A stretch of DNA of 64,000 nucleotides from GCA-002701455 sp964342575 (GTDB taxonomy: Bacteria; Pseudomonadota; Alphaproteobacteria; Thalassobaculales; Thalassobaculaceae), in NCBI GenBank assembly GCA_964342575.1, contig CAYFGZ010000004.1, forward strand, positions 1-64,000, read 5' to 3'. The position numbers were made by a program, and so were the translations under genes. The notes beneath the pieces are model-generated. The model saw only the letters and a program-made list of their open reading frames with translations. It ran no database searches and was not told the origin of the DNA. Shown here in pieces: positions 43,367 through 52,273 of the stretch; within the stretch, counting starts at the first letter, position 1; every line of letters begins with the position of its first letter.

Positions 43367-44997
43367 AGACAGGTATTATAGCCCGCTCGTTAAAAGAACT
43401 GTATTTCCGTACGCCAATTTATTCGTGGCGTCTAAATCGTATCGCCTTCAAAGAGATAGAAACGCCTATTGTCGATTTGTGGCCAGGAGAGTCGGAGGTA
43501 GGGCGAGCTGTAATCGATGGAGAGACTGCCGGGGTCAAGGTGGAAAATGGAGAGTCTCTATGGGATATTAAGGCGATAGACCATCTCAGTCTTGAATCAT
43601 TACATGGATTTTCTTGGCTTCGCCATTTAAGAGCCCAAGGGGGAGAGGCCGCACGAAAAACGGCGTGTCAATTGGTCGAAGGTTGGCTGGTCCGTTTCAG
43701 CGAGTGGCATCCCTTAGTATGGAGAGCCGATATTCTTGGAGAAAGAGTATCCGCGTGGCTTGGGATGCATGATTTTTTTTGCGAGTCGGCGAACGACGAA
43801 TTTCGAATTAGCGTGTTAACAAGCATAAGGCGCCAAACAGCCCATGGTTTGGGCGATATTGACTCCGTTCAGTCTGGTGTCAAGCGACTACGAGCAATAA
43901 AAGGTCTAATAATCGTTTGTCTGGCGTTTCGTAGTGATTTGCATCGAATCGAGTTTTTGCAAAAGCTTTTGGAGAAAGAGGTGGAACTTCAAGTGAATTC
44001 TGATGGTGGTCATATATCGCGATCTCCATCGGTGCACATAGAGGTTCTGATGGCGTTGATAGATATTAGAAATGTATTCAGAGCGAATGGGGAGGGAACA
44101 TCTGAGAACCTGCAGGAGGTTATTGGGAAAATGACTTCGATGTTGAGATTATGGCGGCACGGTGATGGGAAGCTGGCACTTTTTCATAGTACCCAAGAAA
44201 ATGGAAAATCATTGATTGAGAGTATAATAGGACAGTCTGAGTCGCGCAGAAAGACTTTTTATGAAGCCCCTATCACCGGGTTCTATAAACTTTCAGCTGG
44301 TGGTTCCAATGTGATTGTTGATAGCGGTATAGGGGATTGCAATGACATTGGGGAACATGCAAGTCTAGCGGCTTTTGAATTCAGTGTTGGAAAACAACGT
44401 CTTTTTGTTAATTGTGGAACAAGTCCCGGCAACCCTTATATCAGGGAGGCCTTAAGAGCCTCTTCAGCGCACTCAATGCTTACGATAGACGGTTTCGATA
44501 TACTAGATAAAAAGTCCGAACCATTTCTTCGGAACGAAGCTGTATTGCTGTTTCACAAAAAGAGTGCCGTTAAAGGTGAACTATTACTTGAGCTTAGTCA
44601 TGATGGGTATAAACGCAGTCATGGACTAACGCATAATCGAACGCTTTATTTGTCGGCGTCTGGTGATGACTTGCGAGGAGAGGAGGGACTTCAATACTCT
44701 GGTGACCCAGGGTTCGTTCCCGAAGCGGCAATAATTAGGTTTCATTTGCACCCGAGAGTGAGGGCGTCTCTGGTGCAGAATGGTTCATCTATTATACTGC
44801 GGCCCACGGCGGGGGGTATTTGGCGTTTTAAGACAGATGCCAACCTAAACTTATCGGAAAGTCTATATTTGGGGACTGCGACCAGACAGAAAACCGAGCA
44901 AATTGTTGTAACCAAAGTTCTTGAAAATATTCGAGAAACCGGCAATGTGATTATAAAGTGGGCCGTTTGCCGCGAAGACGGTCCAACATCCAGTTGA
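43363..44997 (+). CDS. Heparinase II/III-family protein
   Basis: A 544-residue protein with the N-terminal alpha-barrel (HGFSWLRHLRAQGGE, WHPLVWRADILGERVSAWL) and the C-terminal beta-rich domain (VDSGIGDCNDIGEHASLAAF, SAHSMLTIDGFD, RTLYLSASGDDLRGEE) of the heparinase II/III family. Some members are polysaccharide lyases, but this branch is linked to housekeeping genes in alphaproteobacteria and its substrate is unknown. No signal peptide is visible. A TTG start at 43363 overlaps the rpe stop, suggesting translational coupling. In related genomes purH often follows; here a creatininase-family gene does. Confidence 0.85.
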   Translation: MKTGIIARSLKELYFRTPIYSWRLNRIAFKEIETPIVDLWPGESEVGRAVIDGETAGVKVENGESLWDIKAIDHLSLESLHGFSWLRHLRAQGGEAARKTACQLVEGWLVRFSEWHPLVWRADILGERVSAWLGMHDFFCESANDEFRISVLTSIRRQTAHGLGDIDSVQSGVKRLRAIKGLIIVCLAFRSDLHRIEFLQKLLEKEVELQVNSDGGHISRSPSVHIEVLMALIDIRNVFRANGEGTSENLQEVIGKMTSMLRLWRHGDGKLALFHSTQENGKSLIESIIGQSESRRKTFYEAPITGFYKLSAGGSNVIVDSGIGDCNDIGEHASLAAFEFSVGKQRLFVNCGTSPGNPYIREALRASSAHSMLTIDGFDILDKKSEPFLRNEAVLLFHKKSAVKGELLLELSHDGYKRSHGLTHNRTLYLSASGDDLRGEEGLQYSGDPGFVPEAAIIRFHLHPRVRASLVQNGSSIILRPTAGGIWRFKTDANLNLSESLYLGTATRQKTEQIVVTKVLENIRETGNVIIKWAVCREDGPTSS

Positions 44998-45021
44998 AAT
45001 GGACCTTAGTGGGAGCATATG

Positions 45022-45837
45022 ATGAGTGAAGTTGAGTGGTCACGCCTCAAGGCACATGAGCTAAGGCTTTTAGCCAAACGGGATAGTGTTATTATAGTGC
45101 CAGTAGCTGCCTTGGAGCAGCACGGACCTCATTTACCTGTAATGGTGGATAGCCGATTGACCGGTGAAGTCGCTCGCCGAGCGGCGTTGAAGGGGGCGGC
45201 ATCTGGGATTACTGCAGTGACTTTACCCGTTGTTTGGCATGGGTTGTCGGAACATCATATGGCCTATGGTGGAACGATAAGTTTGGATAGCAATACGTTC
45301 TATCTTGTGTTGGAAGGAATAATTCGCAGTGCTTCTAGACATGGATTTTCGAATTTTTTGATTCTTAACGGGCATGGTGGAAATATTACGGCCGCTGAGG
45401 TGTGTGCACAGGATATCAGCATAAAGTTGGGAGTTACGGTTGTTGCGACTACTTATTGGTTGGAGGCGGCGGAAAGGTTTGGCGAAATATTGGAAAAGCA
45501 GGATAATGTATTGCATGCTTGCGAAGCTGAGACGTCAATGATGATGGCTCTAGAACAGGAACTCGTAGACGATAGCATATTGGAAAATTCTAGGGGGCCA
45601 ATGGATCTTCAATTTTTGAGGGCTGGGAATGGGTCTTACCGTTGGCGTTCCTTGACGCACGTGACTCCTAATGGGGTTATTGGAGATCCAACATTTGCGT
45701 CTAAGGATAAGGGACAAAGATTGCTAGATGCCGCGGCCGAGGCAATTGTCGAACTTCTGGAAAGCTCAGCAACATTTGCTAGGCAAAAAGACATGCGGCA
45801 AAAGAGTGTAGCTGGGGTTCCGTTCGATCAGGATTAG
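45022..45837 (+). CDS. Creatininase-family amidohydrolase
   Basis: A 271-residue metal-dependent hydrolase. The metal ligands of the family are visible: Glu32 and His34 in LEQHGPHLP, Asp43 in MVDSRL, His in LNGHGGN and Glu in HACEAETSMM. Family reactions include creatinine opening, formamide hydrolysis in riboflavin/F420-type pathways and peptide cleavage in mycofactocin maturation, so the substrate is open. ATG 45022 follows GGGAG by 6 bases and is preferred over ATG 45019. It sits between the heparinase-like and glycan genes. Confidence 0.85.
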   Translation: MSEVEWSRLKAHELRLLAKRDSVIIVPVAALEQHGPHLPVMVDSRLTGEVARRAALKGAASGITAVTLPVVWHGLSEHHMAYGGTISLDSNTFYLVLEGIIRSASRHGFSNFLILNGHGGNITAAEVCAQDISIKLGVTVVATTYWLEAAERFGEILEKQDNVLHACEAETSMMMALEQELVDDSILENSRGPMDLQFLRAGNGSYRWRSLTHVTPNGVIGDPTFASKDKGQRLLDAAAEAIVELLESSATFARQKDMRQKSVAGVPFDQD

Positions 45838-45858
45838 TTAAGACTGGAAAGAACCTGA

Positions 45859-46893
45859 ATGATAATGGTTGAGATTATTCATTTCGCTGCACTGGCTATA
45901 TTTAGCTTCTTGTTGTCGACAATCTTTACTGGCTTTTTGATAAGGGGCCTAATCATCCACAAAGTGATGGATATCCCGAATGAGCGAAGCAGCCACAATG
46001 TGTCTGTGCCGCGGGGAGGCGGTATAACTGTACTTTGCGCGATTGTGGTGGGCTGGCTACTTGACGATATCTTGATAAATACACTCGCCGTGGCGGATCT
46101 GGTAATTCTCAGTATAGCTGCTCTACTTGGAGTTATTTGCTTTATTGATGATATGAAAGGGATGTCCCCGTACGTAAAACTTTTTTTCCAAGTTGCGGGT
46201 GTAGTTTCGGGTATATACCTACTGTTTCCCGAGGGGGGTATTTTTGGGAGATGGTTTCCCATAAGTTTAGATCTACTGCTGACTGGTATAATATGGCTTT
46301 GGTTTATTAACTTATTTAATTTTATGGATGGTATAGACGGCATCACAGGTACTGAAATGTTAACGTTAGGCCTTGGCATGGCTCTTTTGTCCGGTGCGGG
46401 TATTTTAAACCCATCTGTCTTGAGCCCATCGTTGGTTATCGCGGCTGCCGCTTTGGGATTTCTGGTTTGGAACTGGAGCCCGGCAAAAATTTTTATGGGG
46501 GATGTAGGAAGTATTCCTATTGGCTATTTGATAGGTTGGTTATTAATTTCAGCTGCGGTGCAAAGAGATAGTGCCGAGTATTCCATAGCCGCAATAATTA
46601 TTTTGCCCGGATATTATCTAGCGGATTCAACCTTTACGGTGGTTTTTCGCATACTTAAGGGCGAAAACATCCTTTTGGCACATAGACAGCATTTTTATCA
46701 GAAAGCAGTAGATCGAGGGATATCCCATGGTACTGTTTGTTATGGAATAGCGGCCGTCAACTTATTTTTACTAATCACGGCCTGGCTTCTGACCACAACT
46801 TATCCATTTATAGCGATGTTGATAGGTTCTTTACTAGTTGGCTTTGTTTTGTTGTGGATGCGAGGTCTCTTATACAAAATATGTAGGTTTTGA
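45859..46893 (+). CDS. WecA/TagO-type undecaprenyl-phosphate sugar-1-phosphate transferase
   Basis: A 344-residue polytopic inner-membrane enzyme of glycosyltransferase family 4 (MraY/WecA). Catalytic cytoplasmic loops are visible: FIDDMKGMSP, FNFMDGIDGITGTE and the FMGDVGSIPIGYL region, plus LLAHRQHFYQ, the His-rich loop. It would load a sugar phosphate, usually an N-acetylhexosamine type, onto undecaprenyl phosphate to start a surface glycan. GGAAAG precedes ATG 45859 by 7 bases. The two following genes supply sugar-nucleotide modification, so the three form a glycan module. Confidence 0.92.
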   Translation: MIMVEIIHFAALAIFSFLLSTIFTGFLIRGLIIHKVMDIPNERSSHNVSVPRGGGITVLCAIVVGWLLDDILINTLAVADLVILSIAALLGVICFIDDMKGMSPYVKLFFQVAGVVSGIYLLFPEGGIFGRWFPISLDLLLTGIIWLWFINLFNFMDGIDGITGTEMLTLGLGMALLSGAGILNPSVLSPSLVIAAAALGFLVWNWSPAKIFMGDVGSIPIGYLIGWLLISAAVQRDSAEYSIAAIIILPGYYLADSTFTVVFRILKGENILLAHRQHFYQKAVDRGISHGTVCYGIAAVNLFLLITAWLLTTTYPFIAMLIGSLLVGFVLLWMRGLLYKICRF

Positions 46894-46905
46894 GGTTTGT
46901 GAGAA

Positions 46906-47853
46906 ATGCGAATTGCCATCATAGGAGCAAACAGTTTTATTGGCCGGGCTGTCTGCAATGCTTTGGATACTACCAACCACGAAGTCGTTGCAATTTTAAG
47001 GGACAAATCGATAGAAAATATTAGTGGGGCCCAGAAAATTGTCCACATTGATGATGCAGGTCCAGAGCAAGACTGGCAAAAGATTATTAGCAACATTGAT
47101 GTCATAGTACAACTTACGTCGCCGAAGGCTGTGGACAATCCTCGGTCATCGCAACGTCTTGATTATGAGCGCGTGATAGATCGTGGAACGGTTGCGATTG
47201 GGAAAGCGGCCTTAACAAATAAGTTAAAGAGGATGATTTTTATCAGTAGCGTTAAAGTGAATGGGGAATTTACTGATGGGAAACCTTTCGCAGTAGACAG
47301 CCTACCAAATCCAAAAACGGCGTATGCCGAGAATAAACTCAAAGCAGAACATGGATTGGCTATACTATCAAAAAAAGGACTACCAGTGACAATAATACGT
47401 CCCCCAATTGTTTATGGGCCTGGAAACACGGGAAATATAGGGTTATTAATCAAACTACTCTCGTTGTCTCCGGGGTGGTGTGTTCCGTTGAAAGAGATAA
47501 AAAATGAAAGATCTTTAATCTTTGTTGATAACCTTTCATCGGCGATAATTAGTAGCATTGAGGACCCAACTAGTGAGTCACGCTTATTTTTTGCCAGGGA
47601 TTCCGAGATGCTATCAACCTCCCAACTGTGTATGGCGTTATTAGAGGAAATGGGAAAGTCCAAAGTTCTGGGAAGGGATCCATTAGGTTTCGTGAGGAAA
47701 ACGCTGAGTTTTTGTGTGCCTGGGCTTGCGGTGAGACTTTACGAGTCGCTCCAAATGGACGACAGTGCGATTAAAGAGACCCTTAACTGGCACCCACCAT
47801 ATAGTGTTTATGAGGGATTATCCAGAACAGTTGAAGAGATGAAACAAGAGTAA
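46906..47853 (+). CDS. NAD-dependent sugar epimerase/dehydratase (extended SDR)
   Basis: A 315-residue extended short-chain dehydrogenase. The N-terminal dinucleotide fold is IIGANSFIGRAV. The catalytic pair is in AYAENKLKAE (YxxxK), preceded by MIFISSVKVNG. RPPIVYGPGN is the substrate-loop signature. It probably modifies a UDP-sugar, for instance as a 4-epimerase or 4-reductase, in concert with the flanking glycan genes. It starts 12 bases after the transferase stop and ends about 70 before the next gene. Confidence 0.9.
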   Translation: MRIAIIGANSFIGRAVCNALDTTNHEVVAILRDKSIENISGAQKIVHIDDAGPEQDWQKIISNIDVIVQLTSPKAVDNPRSSQRLDYERVIDRGTVAIGKAALTNKLKRMIFISSVKVNGEFTDGKPFAVDSLPNPKTAYAENKLKAEHGLAILSKKGLPVTIIRPPIVYGPGNTGNIGLLIKLLSLSPGWCVPLKEIKNERSLIFVDNLSSAIISSIEDPTSESRLFFARDSEMLSTSQLCMALLEEMGKSKVLGRDPLGFVRKTLSFCVPGLAVRLYESLQMDDSAIKETLNWHPPYSVYEGLSRTVEEMKQE

Positions 47854-47922
47854 TTAGATTAGCCTAAATTTTGGACGATACCGACCCGTAAAATTTGATG
47901 TTTGTAATCGGGAGTTTAAATT

Positions 47923-49818
47923 TTGAATATACACCGCACCAAAAGGCTATTTTTTAGCTATCTGCACGATGTAACTATGGCTGGTGTTTCATTTATACTT
48001 TCTCTTTATTTAAGACTGGGAAGCGACTTACTGACTTGGTCCAAAGGTAGCATTTATATCGGCTTTTCTATATTCGTTCTAGTCGCAGCGCTGGTCTTCT
48101 TGTTTATGCGGCTAGACAGAATCATTTGGCGCTATGTTTCTTTGGGGGATCTAGGCAGAATACTGCAAAGCGTCATTTTAACCATAGTGATTTTTGTTGC
48201 CTGCCAATTTGTTTACAATAGATTGGACGATTTTCCACGTTCATTTTTGCTCATAGAAATCTTTGTATTGACAGCTATGATAAGTGCACCCCGCTTCTTT
48301 TATCGGTTTTTAAAAGACGGCGAATTAAGCGCTTTCCTTGAAAAATCAGCTCATCAGAGAACACACGTACTTCTGGTTGGGGCAGGTAATGAGAGCGATC
48401 TATTTATAAGAGAAATGACACGTGGAAAGGAAGCACCGTATAGGGTTGTTGGGATAATAGATGAATTAGGGGGACGAATTGGTCGTAACATACGAGGTGT
48501 TCCAGTATTCGGTAATATAGAGTCTATGGGTTCAACATTGGAGAAGCTAAACCGTGATGGTCGCTCGCCGCAGCGCGTAGTGATCACGAATCCCCAATTA
48601 GATGGAAAAACGGTAAGAAAGATTAGCGAGGCTTGTGAGAAGGCGGGACTATCAGTTTCTCGGATGCCGAGAGTTACGGATCTTGGAAATATGAATGCAC
48701 AGAAGACGGACCTCACGGTTAGGCCTATCGACGTGGAAGATGTTCTCGGTCGTCGCCAAACGATCTTGGACCCATCACCTGTAAGCAAGCTAATTTCAGG
48801 GAATCGTGTCTTAATAACTGGCTCTGGTGGCACCATTGGCAGTGAACTGGCTTGTCAGGTAGCTAATTTTAATCCCCAGGAAATTATCTTGTTCGATAAT
48901 TCTGAATTTCTTCTCTATAAAATAGATCTTGCTTTGCACGAATTATATCCAAAAATAAAACGGTGTGCGGTTTTAGGCGATGTCCAAAACAAGCAGGATG
49001 TAGACCATCTATTAAGCAAATTCACGCCCGACGTAATCGTACATTCTGCGGCTTTAAAACATGTTCCAGTTGCTGAAAATAACCTTATAGCAGCAGTGCG
49101 GACCAATGTTTTGGGAACCCGAAATGTGGCAATGGCCTCTATCAAGAATAATGCGAAGGTTATGGTGCTAATTTCAACAGATAAGGCCGTAAATCCGTTT
49201 AATGTAATGGGAGCTACTAAAAGATTGGCGGAATTAATTTGTTTAAGTTTAGATAAAGAACAAAATGGATGTAAATTTGTTATAGTTAGATTTGGAAACG
49301 TGCTGGGTTCCACAGGGTCAGTTATACCGCTTTTCGAAAGACAAATAGCCGCGGGAGGACCTCTCACCGTTACTCATCGTGAAATGACTCGATTCTTTAT
49401 GACGGTTAAGGAAGCTGCTTCTCTAGTGCTACAAGCTGCTGCTATGTCTCGAAATAAAGAGAACACGGACAAAGCTGGGGTTCATGTGCTGGAGATGGGT
49501 GAACCGATTAGAATTGTTGATCTGGCAAGACAATTAATAAGATTGTCCGGATTAAGCCCTGATAAGGATATAAAAATACAGTTTACTGGTATAAGAAAGG
49601 GTGAAAAACTCCATGAAGAATTATTCTCTGAATCGGAAACGCTGATGGATACAGAAATACAAGGCATTAAATTTGTATCTTCAACGATTGGTTCTTTGGC
49701 TTCCATGCAGAAGACATTACGTGAATTGGAAGAAGCGGTGCTTCAACAGGATGAGAGGGCCGTTACGAACCTATTACAGAAACTAGTTCCTGAGTTAGTT
49801 CTTGAAAGCTCACGATAA
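47923..49818 (+). CDS. Membrane UDP-sugar 4,6-dehydratase, PglF/WbpM/CapD type
   Basis: A 631-residue inner-membrane protein. About four transmembrane segments occupy residues 10-130. A CoA/NAD-binding-like domain follows (VLLVGAGNESDLFIREM), then the C-terminal SDR dehydratase domain with ITGSGGTIGSELACQ. The catalytic region STDKAVNPFNVMGATKRL has Met in place of the usual Tyr, as in WbpM/PglF. Such enzymes make UDP-4-keto-6-deoxy sugars, the first step to bacillosamine or QuiNAc. The start is TTG 47923 with GGGAG 8 bases upstream. The aminotransferase usually needed next is not in the window. Confidence 0.92.
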   Translation: MNIHRTKRLFFSYLHDVTMAGVSFILSLYLRLGSDLLTWSKGSIYIGFSIFVLVAALVFLFMRLDRIIWRYVSLGDLGRILQSVILTIVIFVACQFVYNRLDDFPRSFLLIEIFVLTAMISAPRFFYRFLKDGELSAFLEKSAHQRTHVLLVGAGNESDLFIREMTRGKEAPYRVVGIIDELGGRIGRNIRGVPVFGNIESMGSTLEKLNRDGRSPQRVVITNPQLDGKTVRKISEACEKAGLSVSRMPRVTDLGNMNAQKTDLTVRPIDVEDVLGRRQTILDPSPVSKLISGNRVLITGSGGTIGSELACQVANFNPQEIILFDNSEFLLYKIDLALHELYPKIKRCAVLGDVQNKQDVDHLLSKFTPDVIVHSAALKHVPVAENNLIAAVRTNVLGTRNVAMASIKNNAKVMVLISTDKAVNPFNVMGATKRLAELICLSLDKEQNGCKFVIVRFGNVLGSTGSVIPLFERQIAAGGPLTVTHREMTRFFMTVKEAASLVLQAAAMSRNKENTDKAGVHVLEMGEPIRIVDLARQLIRLSGLSPDKDIKIQFTGIRKGEKLHEELFSESETLMDTEIQGIKFVSSTIGSLASMQKTLRELEEAVLQQDERAVTNLLQKLVPELVLESSR

Positions 49819-49852
49819 AAATAGACAAAGGCCTTGAAGAAAATACAACCCG

Positions 49853-50944
49853 TTAAGTGTCATTGTCTCCCAGAATATTGATGTGTCCCATTTTTCTTCC
49901 AACTTTACTTTCTTTCTTACCATATAGGTGAATTTTGGCGTTGGGAATTTCTATATATTTAAACCAGTCATTCACATCATCTCCGATTAAATTTTTCATT
50001 TTCGTTGGAAAGATAATTTCCGTACTCCCCAGTTTTTGCCCAGTTATTGCTCGCACGAACTGTTCGAATTGGCTCGTGCGGGCACCATCTTGGGTCCAGT
50101 GGCCGGAGTTGTGTGGTCTGGGTGCTATTTCATTCATAACTACTTTACCATTCGGCAGAACAAACATTTCCACCGCTAGTAAGCCGACGAGATCCATTGC
50201 TTGCGCTAAATTGGTTGCGATGGCAATGGCTAAGGAGTGCGTTGAATTTGTAATGTTGGCGGGAACAATAGTGGTATCTAAAATGTGATTTTTATGGTTG
50301 TTTTCTGCAGGAGGATATGCGCTGCATTCCCCAGTAATGTTTCGGGCGATTATTACTGATATTTCCTTTTCAAACTCTACGAATTTTTCTAATATAGCGT
50401 CGGTGGTGGATAATGCTTCCCAAGCCTGCGCGACCTGCCCAATATCTGAAATCTTGCTCTGGCCCTTACCGTCATAGCCGAATCGGCACGTCTTTAAAAT
50501 AGACGGCATTCCAATAATATCGATTGCTTCTCTTAAATCGACTTTGTTGGTCACTATTTCGTATGGCGCAACTTCTACACCGTTATCAAGCGCGAATTGT
50601 TTTTCTGCACCGCGGTGCTGCGAAATACCTAAAATGGATGGGTCAGGATAAACTGGCCGTAATTTTTGCAAAAACAGAGCAGAGTCTAAGGGAATGTTTT
50701 CAAATTCATAAGTTATAACATCTACTTTTTCAGCGAAAGTTCTCAGTGCGTTTTCATCTTCATATGAAGCGACGGTAACTTTTTCTGATACCTGCCCCGC
50801 GGGACTTTCCTCTTCGGGCGTGTAAATGTGGCAGCCGTAACCGAGTGGCGCAGCTGCTAACGATGTCATTCTGCCTAATTGGCCGCCGCCCAATATACCT
50901 ATTGTTCCACCGGGATCCAGTCGGCTAGTTTTACTATTTAACAT
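49853..50944 (-). CDS. purK: N5-carboxyaminoimidazole ribonucleotide synthase
   Basis: A 363-residue ATP-grasp enzyme that carboxylates AIR to N5-CAIR with ATP and bicarbonate in purine synthesis. It begins TIGILGGGQLGRMTSLAA, the PurK signature. Later segments are KTCRFGYDGKGQ, VEFEKEISVI and NEIAPRPHNSGHWT. Its ATG overlaps the purE 3' end by 7 bases, so the pair is an operon in the order purE-purK. It converges on the glycan genes with 34 bases between stops. Confidence 0.96.
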   Translation of the reverse strand: MLNSKTSRLDPGGTIGILGGGQLGRMTSLAAAPLGYGCHIYTPEEESPAGQVSEKVTVASYEDENALRTFAEKVDVITYEFENIPLDSALFLQKLRPVYPDPSILGISQHRGAEKQFALDNGVEVAPYEIVTNKVDLREAIDIIGMPSILKTCRFGYDGKGQSKISDIGQVAQAWEALSTTDAILEKFVEFEKEISVIIARNITGECSAYPPAENNHKNHILDTTIVPANITNSTHSLAIAIATNLAQAMDLVGLLAVEMFVLPNGKVVMNEIAPRPHNSGHWTQDGARTSQFEQFVRAITGQKLGSTEIIFPTKMKNLIGDDVNDWFKYIEIPNAKIHLYGKKESKVGRKMGHINILGDNDT

Positions 50945-51459
50945 GAAGATTCATTAGGTGTATCTGCCACGGACTGAGTTTGGGAGGTTCTCCAGATCGC
51001 TAGCCGGGCTGCTATGTTTGGATCACTGATCGATAAAATAGAGGCTGCTAATAATGCCGCATTAATGGCGCCATTTGCCCCGATTGCCAACGTCCCTACT
51101 GGCACGCCCTTCGGCATTTGTACTATCGAGAGGAGGCTATCCACGCCGCCAAGTGCTTTACTTTCAATGGGAACACCCAGGACGGGTAACATGGTCTGTG
51201 CCGCAATCATTCCCGGAAGGTGTGCGGCACCTCCAGCCCCGGCTATAATTATCTTTAAACCGCGCGGTCCAGCTGTCTCTGCATACTCCGTCATTCTTTT
51301 TGGAGTGCGATGGGCCGACAAAATTTTTGTCTCATGTGAGATATCCAACTCACCCAACATTATTGCCGCGTTGCGCATGGTCGTCCAGTCCGACTGACTT
51401 CCCATGACGACCCCGACCACGGGCTTCGTTGAAGATAAGGGCTGATCTTTAGCAGTCAT
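50938..51459 (-). CDS. purE: 5-(carboxyamino)imidazole ribonucleotide mutase
   Basis: A 173-residue class I PurE that moves the carboxyl group of N5-CAIR to give CAIR. Motifs are GVVMGSQSDWTTM, LSAHRTPKRM (catalytic His) and AGAGGAAHLPGMIAAQT. ATG 51459 is chosen for an AGGAG about 7 bases upstream; the frame continues 14 codons further as a non-conserved leader. Its product feeds the rest of the purine pathway. The 240-base region up to the divergent TIGR02444 gene is AT-rich and must hold the purEK promoter; I cannot assign boxes with confidence. Confidence 0.96.
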   Translation of the reverse strand: MTAKDQPLSSTKPVVGVVMGSQSDWTTMRNAAIMLGELDISHETKILSAHRTPKRMTEYAETAGPRGLKIIIAGAGGAAHLPGMIAAQTMLPVLGVPIESKALGGVDSLLSIVQMPKGVPVGTLAIGANGAINAALLAASILSISDPNIAARLAIWRTSQTQSVADTPNESSC

Positions 51460-51699
51460 ACAGGCTCCTAACCTTAAAAAGAAAGTTTTAGACAAAAGCA
51501 TCTATTGTTATCAAGTTAAATAATCGAAGTTAGCGTCAAGATTGGTAAATGTTTTAAAAGTTGTAGTACTTCGTTGCATAATTACTACTGTCTACGCGCT
51601 GCGGAGAGTGACATGTGATTAAAAAAGTTTAACTAAACTCGAATAAAAAAAGAATTGGTATAAATATTGGTTACTAATAACAAGAAAAGGCCATTTTTC

Positions 51700-52254
51700 A
51701 TGGAAAAGGAGTTCTGGGAATATTCAAAAGACCTTTATTCTAAAGTTCCGTCTAAATTTATTTGGTTGCAGGATTATGCTGAAATTGACGTTAACTTTTT
51801 GCTATTTTGTTGTTGGCTTGGCCAACTTGGAAAGGTGTTGAAGCCTACAGAAATAAAATTATTTTGCAGTAGAGTAGAGCCTATTCGGAAAAATTTTATA
51901 GTCCCACTCAGAACTGCTCGAAGATTTATAAAAAGTAGTAATCACGGCATATCATCTGAGTGCCTGAAGAACAGCATTCTTGCGATAGAGCTAGAGGGAG
52001 AACGAATAGAGCAAAGTATTCTGGTGAATGTGTCGGATTTATCGTCATTGGGTGGAAAGTTATTACAAGATCTTACTGGGATTGAAATGGTTCATAAGAA
52101 TATACTTTCTTACCTGCAACACCATAAAACGAGTGCGGATAATGCTATAAAAAAAGTTTTCTTAGAAATTTTTGTGGCAGCCTTTCCAGATATTTCTAGA
52201 GATAGTATCAAGAAGGTGCTGACTTCGAGTAATTATAGCCAAAAAAATGTTTAA
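51700..52254 (+). CDS. TIGR02444 family protein
   Basis: A 184-residue protein of unknown function. It has the family pattern FWEYSKDLYSKVPSKFIWLQ followed by DVNFLLFCCWLGQLGK and VPLRTARRFIK. Members are small, helical and frequent in alpha- and gammaproteobacteria. ATG 51700 with AAGG 9 bases upstream is preferred over TTG 51667. It lies 19 bases before the amidase gene, so co-transcription is possible, though this is probably not functional linkage. Confidence 0.8.
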   Translation: MEKEFWEYSKDLYSKVPSKFIWLQDYAEIDVNFLLFCCWLGQLGKVLKPTEIKLFCSRVEPIRKNFIVPLRTARRFIKSSNHGISSECLKNSILAIELEGERIEQSILVNVSDLSSLGGKLLQDLTGIEMVHKNILSYLQHHKTSADNAIKKVFLEIFVAAFPDISRDSIKKVLTSSNYSQKNV

Positions 52255-52273
52255 ATATTTTGGATGACATAGA

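Noticed and set aside
45879..46379. Antisense open frame (166 codons) opposite the WecA-type gene
   Set aside because: Complement of hydrophobic membrane-segment codons; no domain recognised.
48354..48836. Antisense open frame (160 codons) opposite the PglF-like gene
   Set aside because: It is fully covered by a strongly supported gene and has no recognisable motif.
51560..51590. Inverted repeat GTAGTA...TACTAC in the purE/TIGR02444 gap
   Set aside because: Six-base arms with a loop of about 14 bases in AT-rich DNA are expected by chance; no T-run follows.
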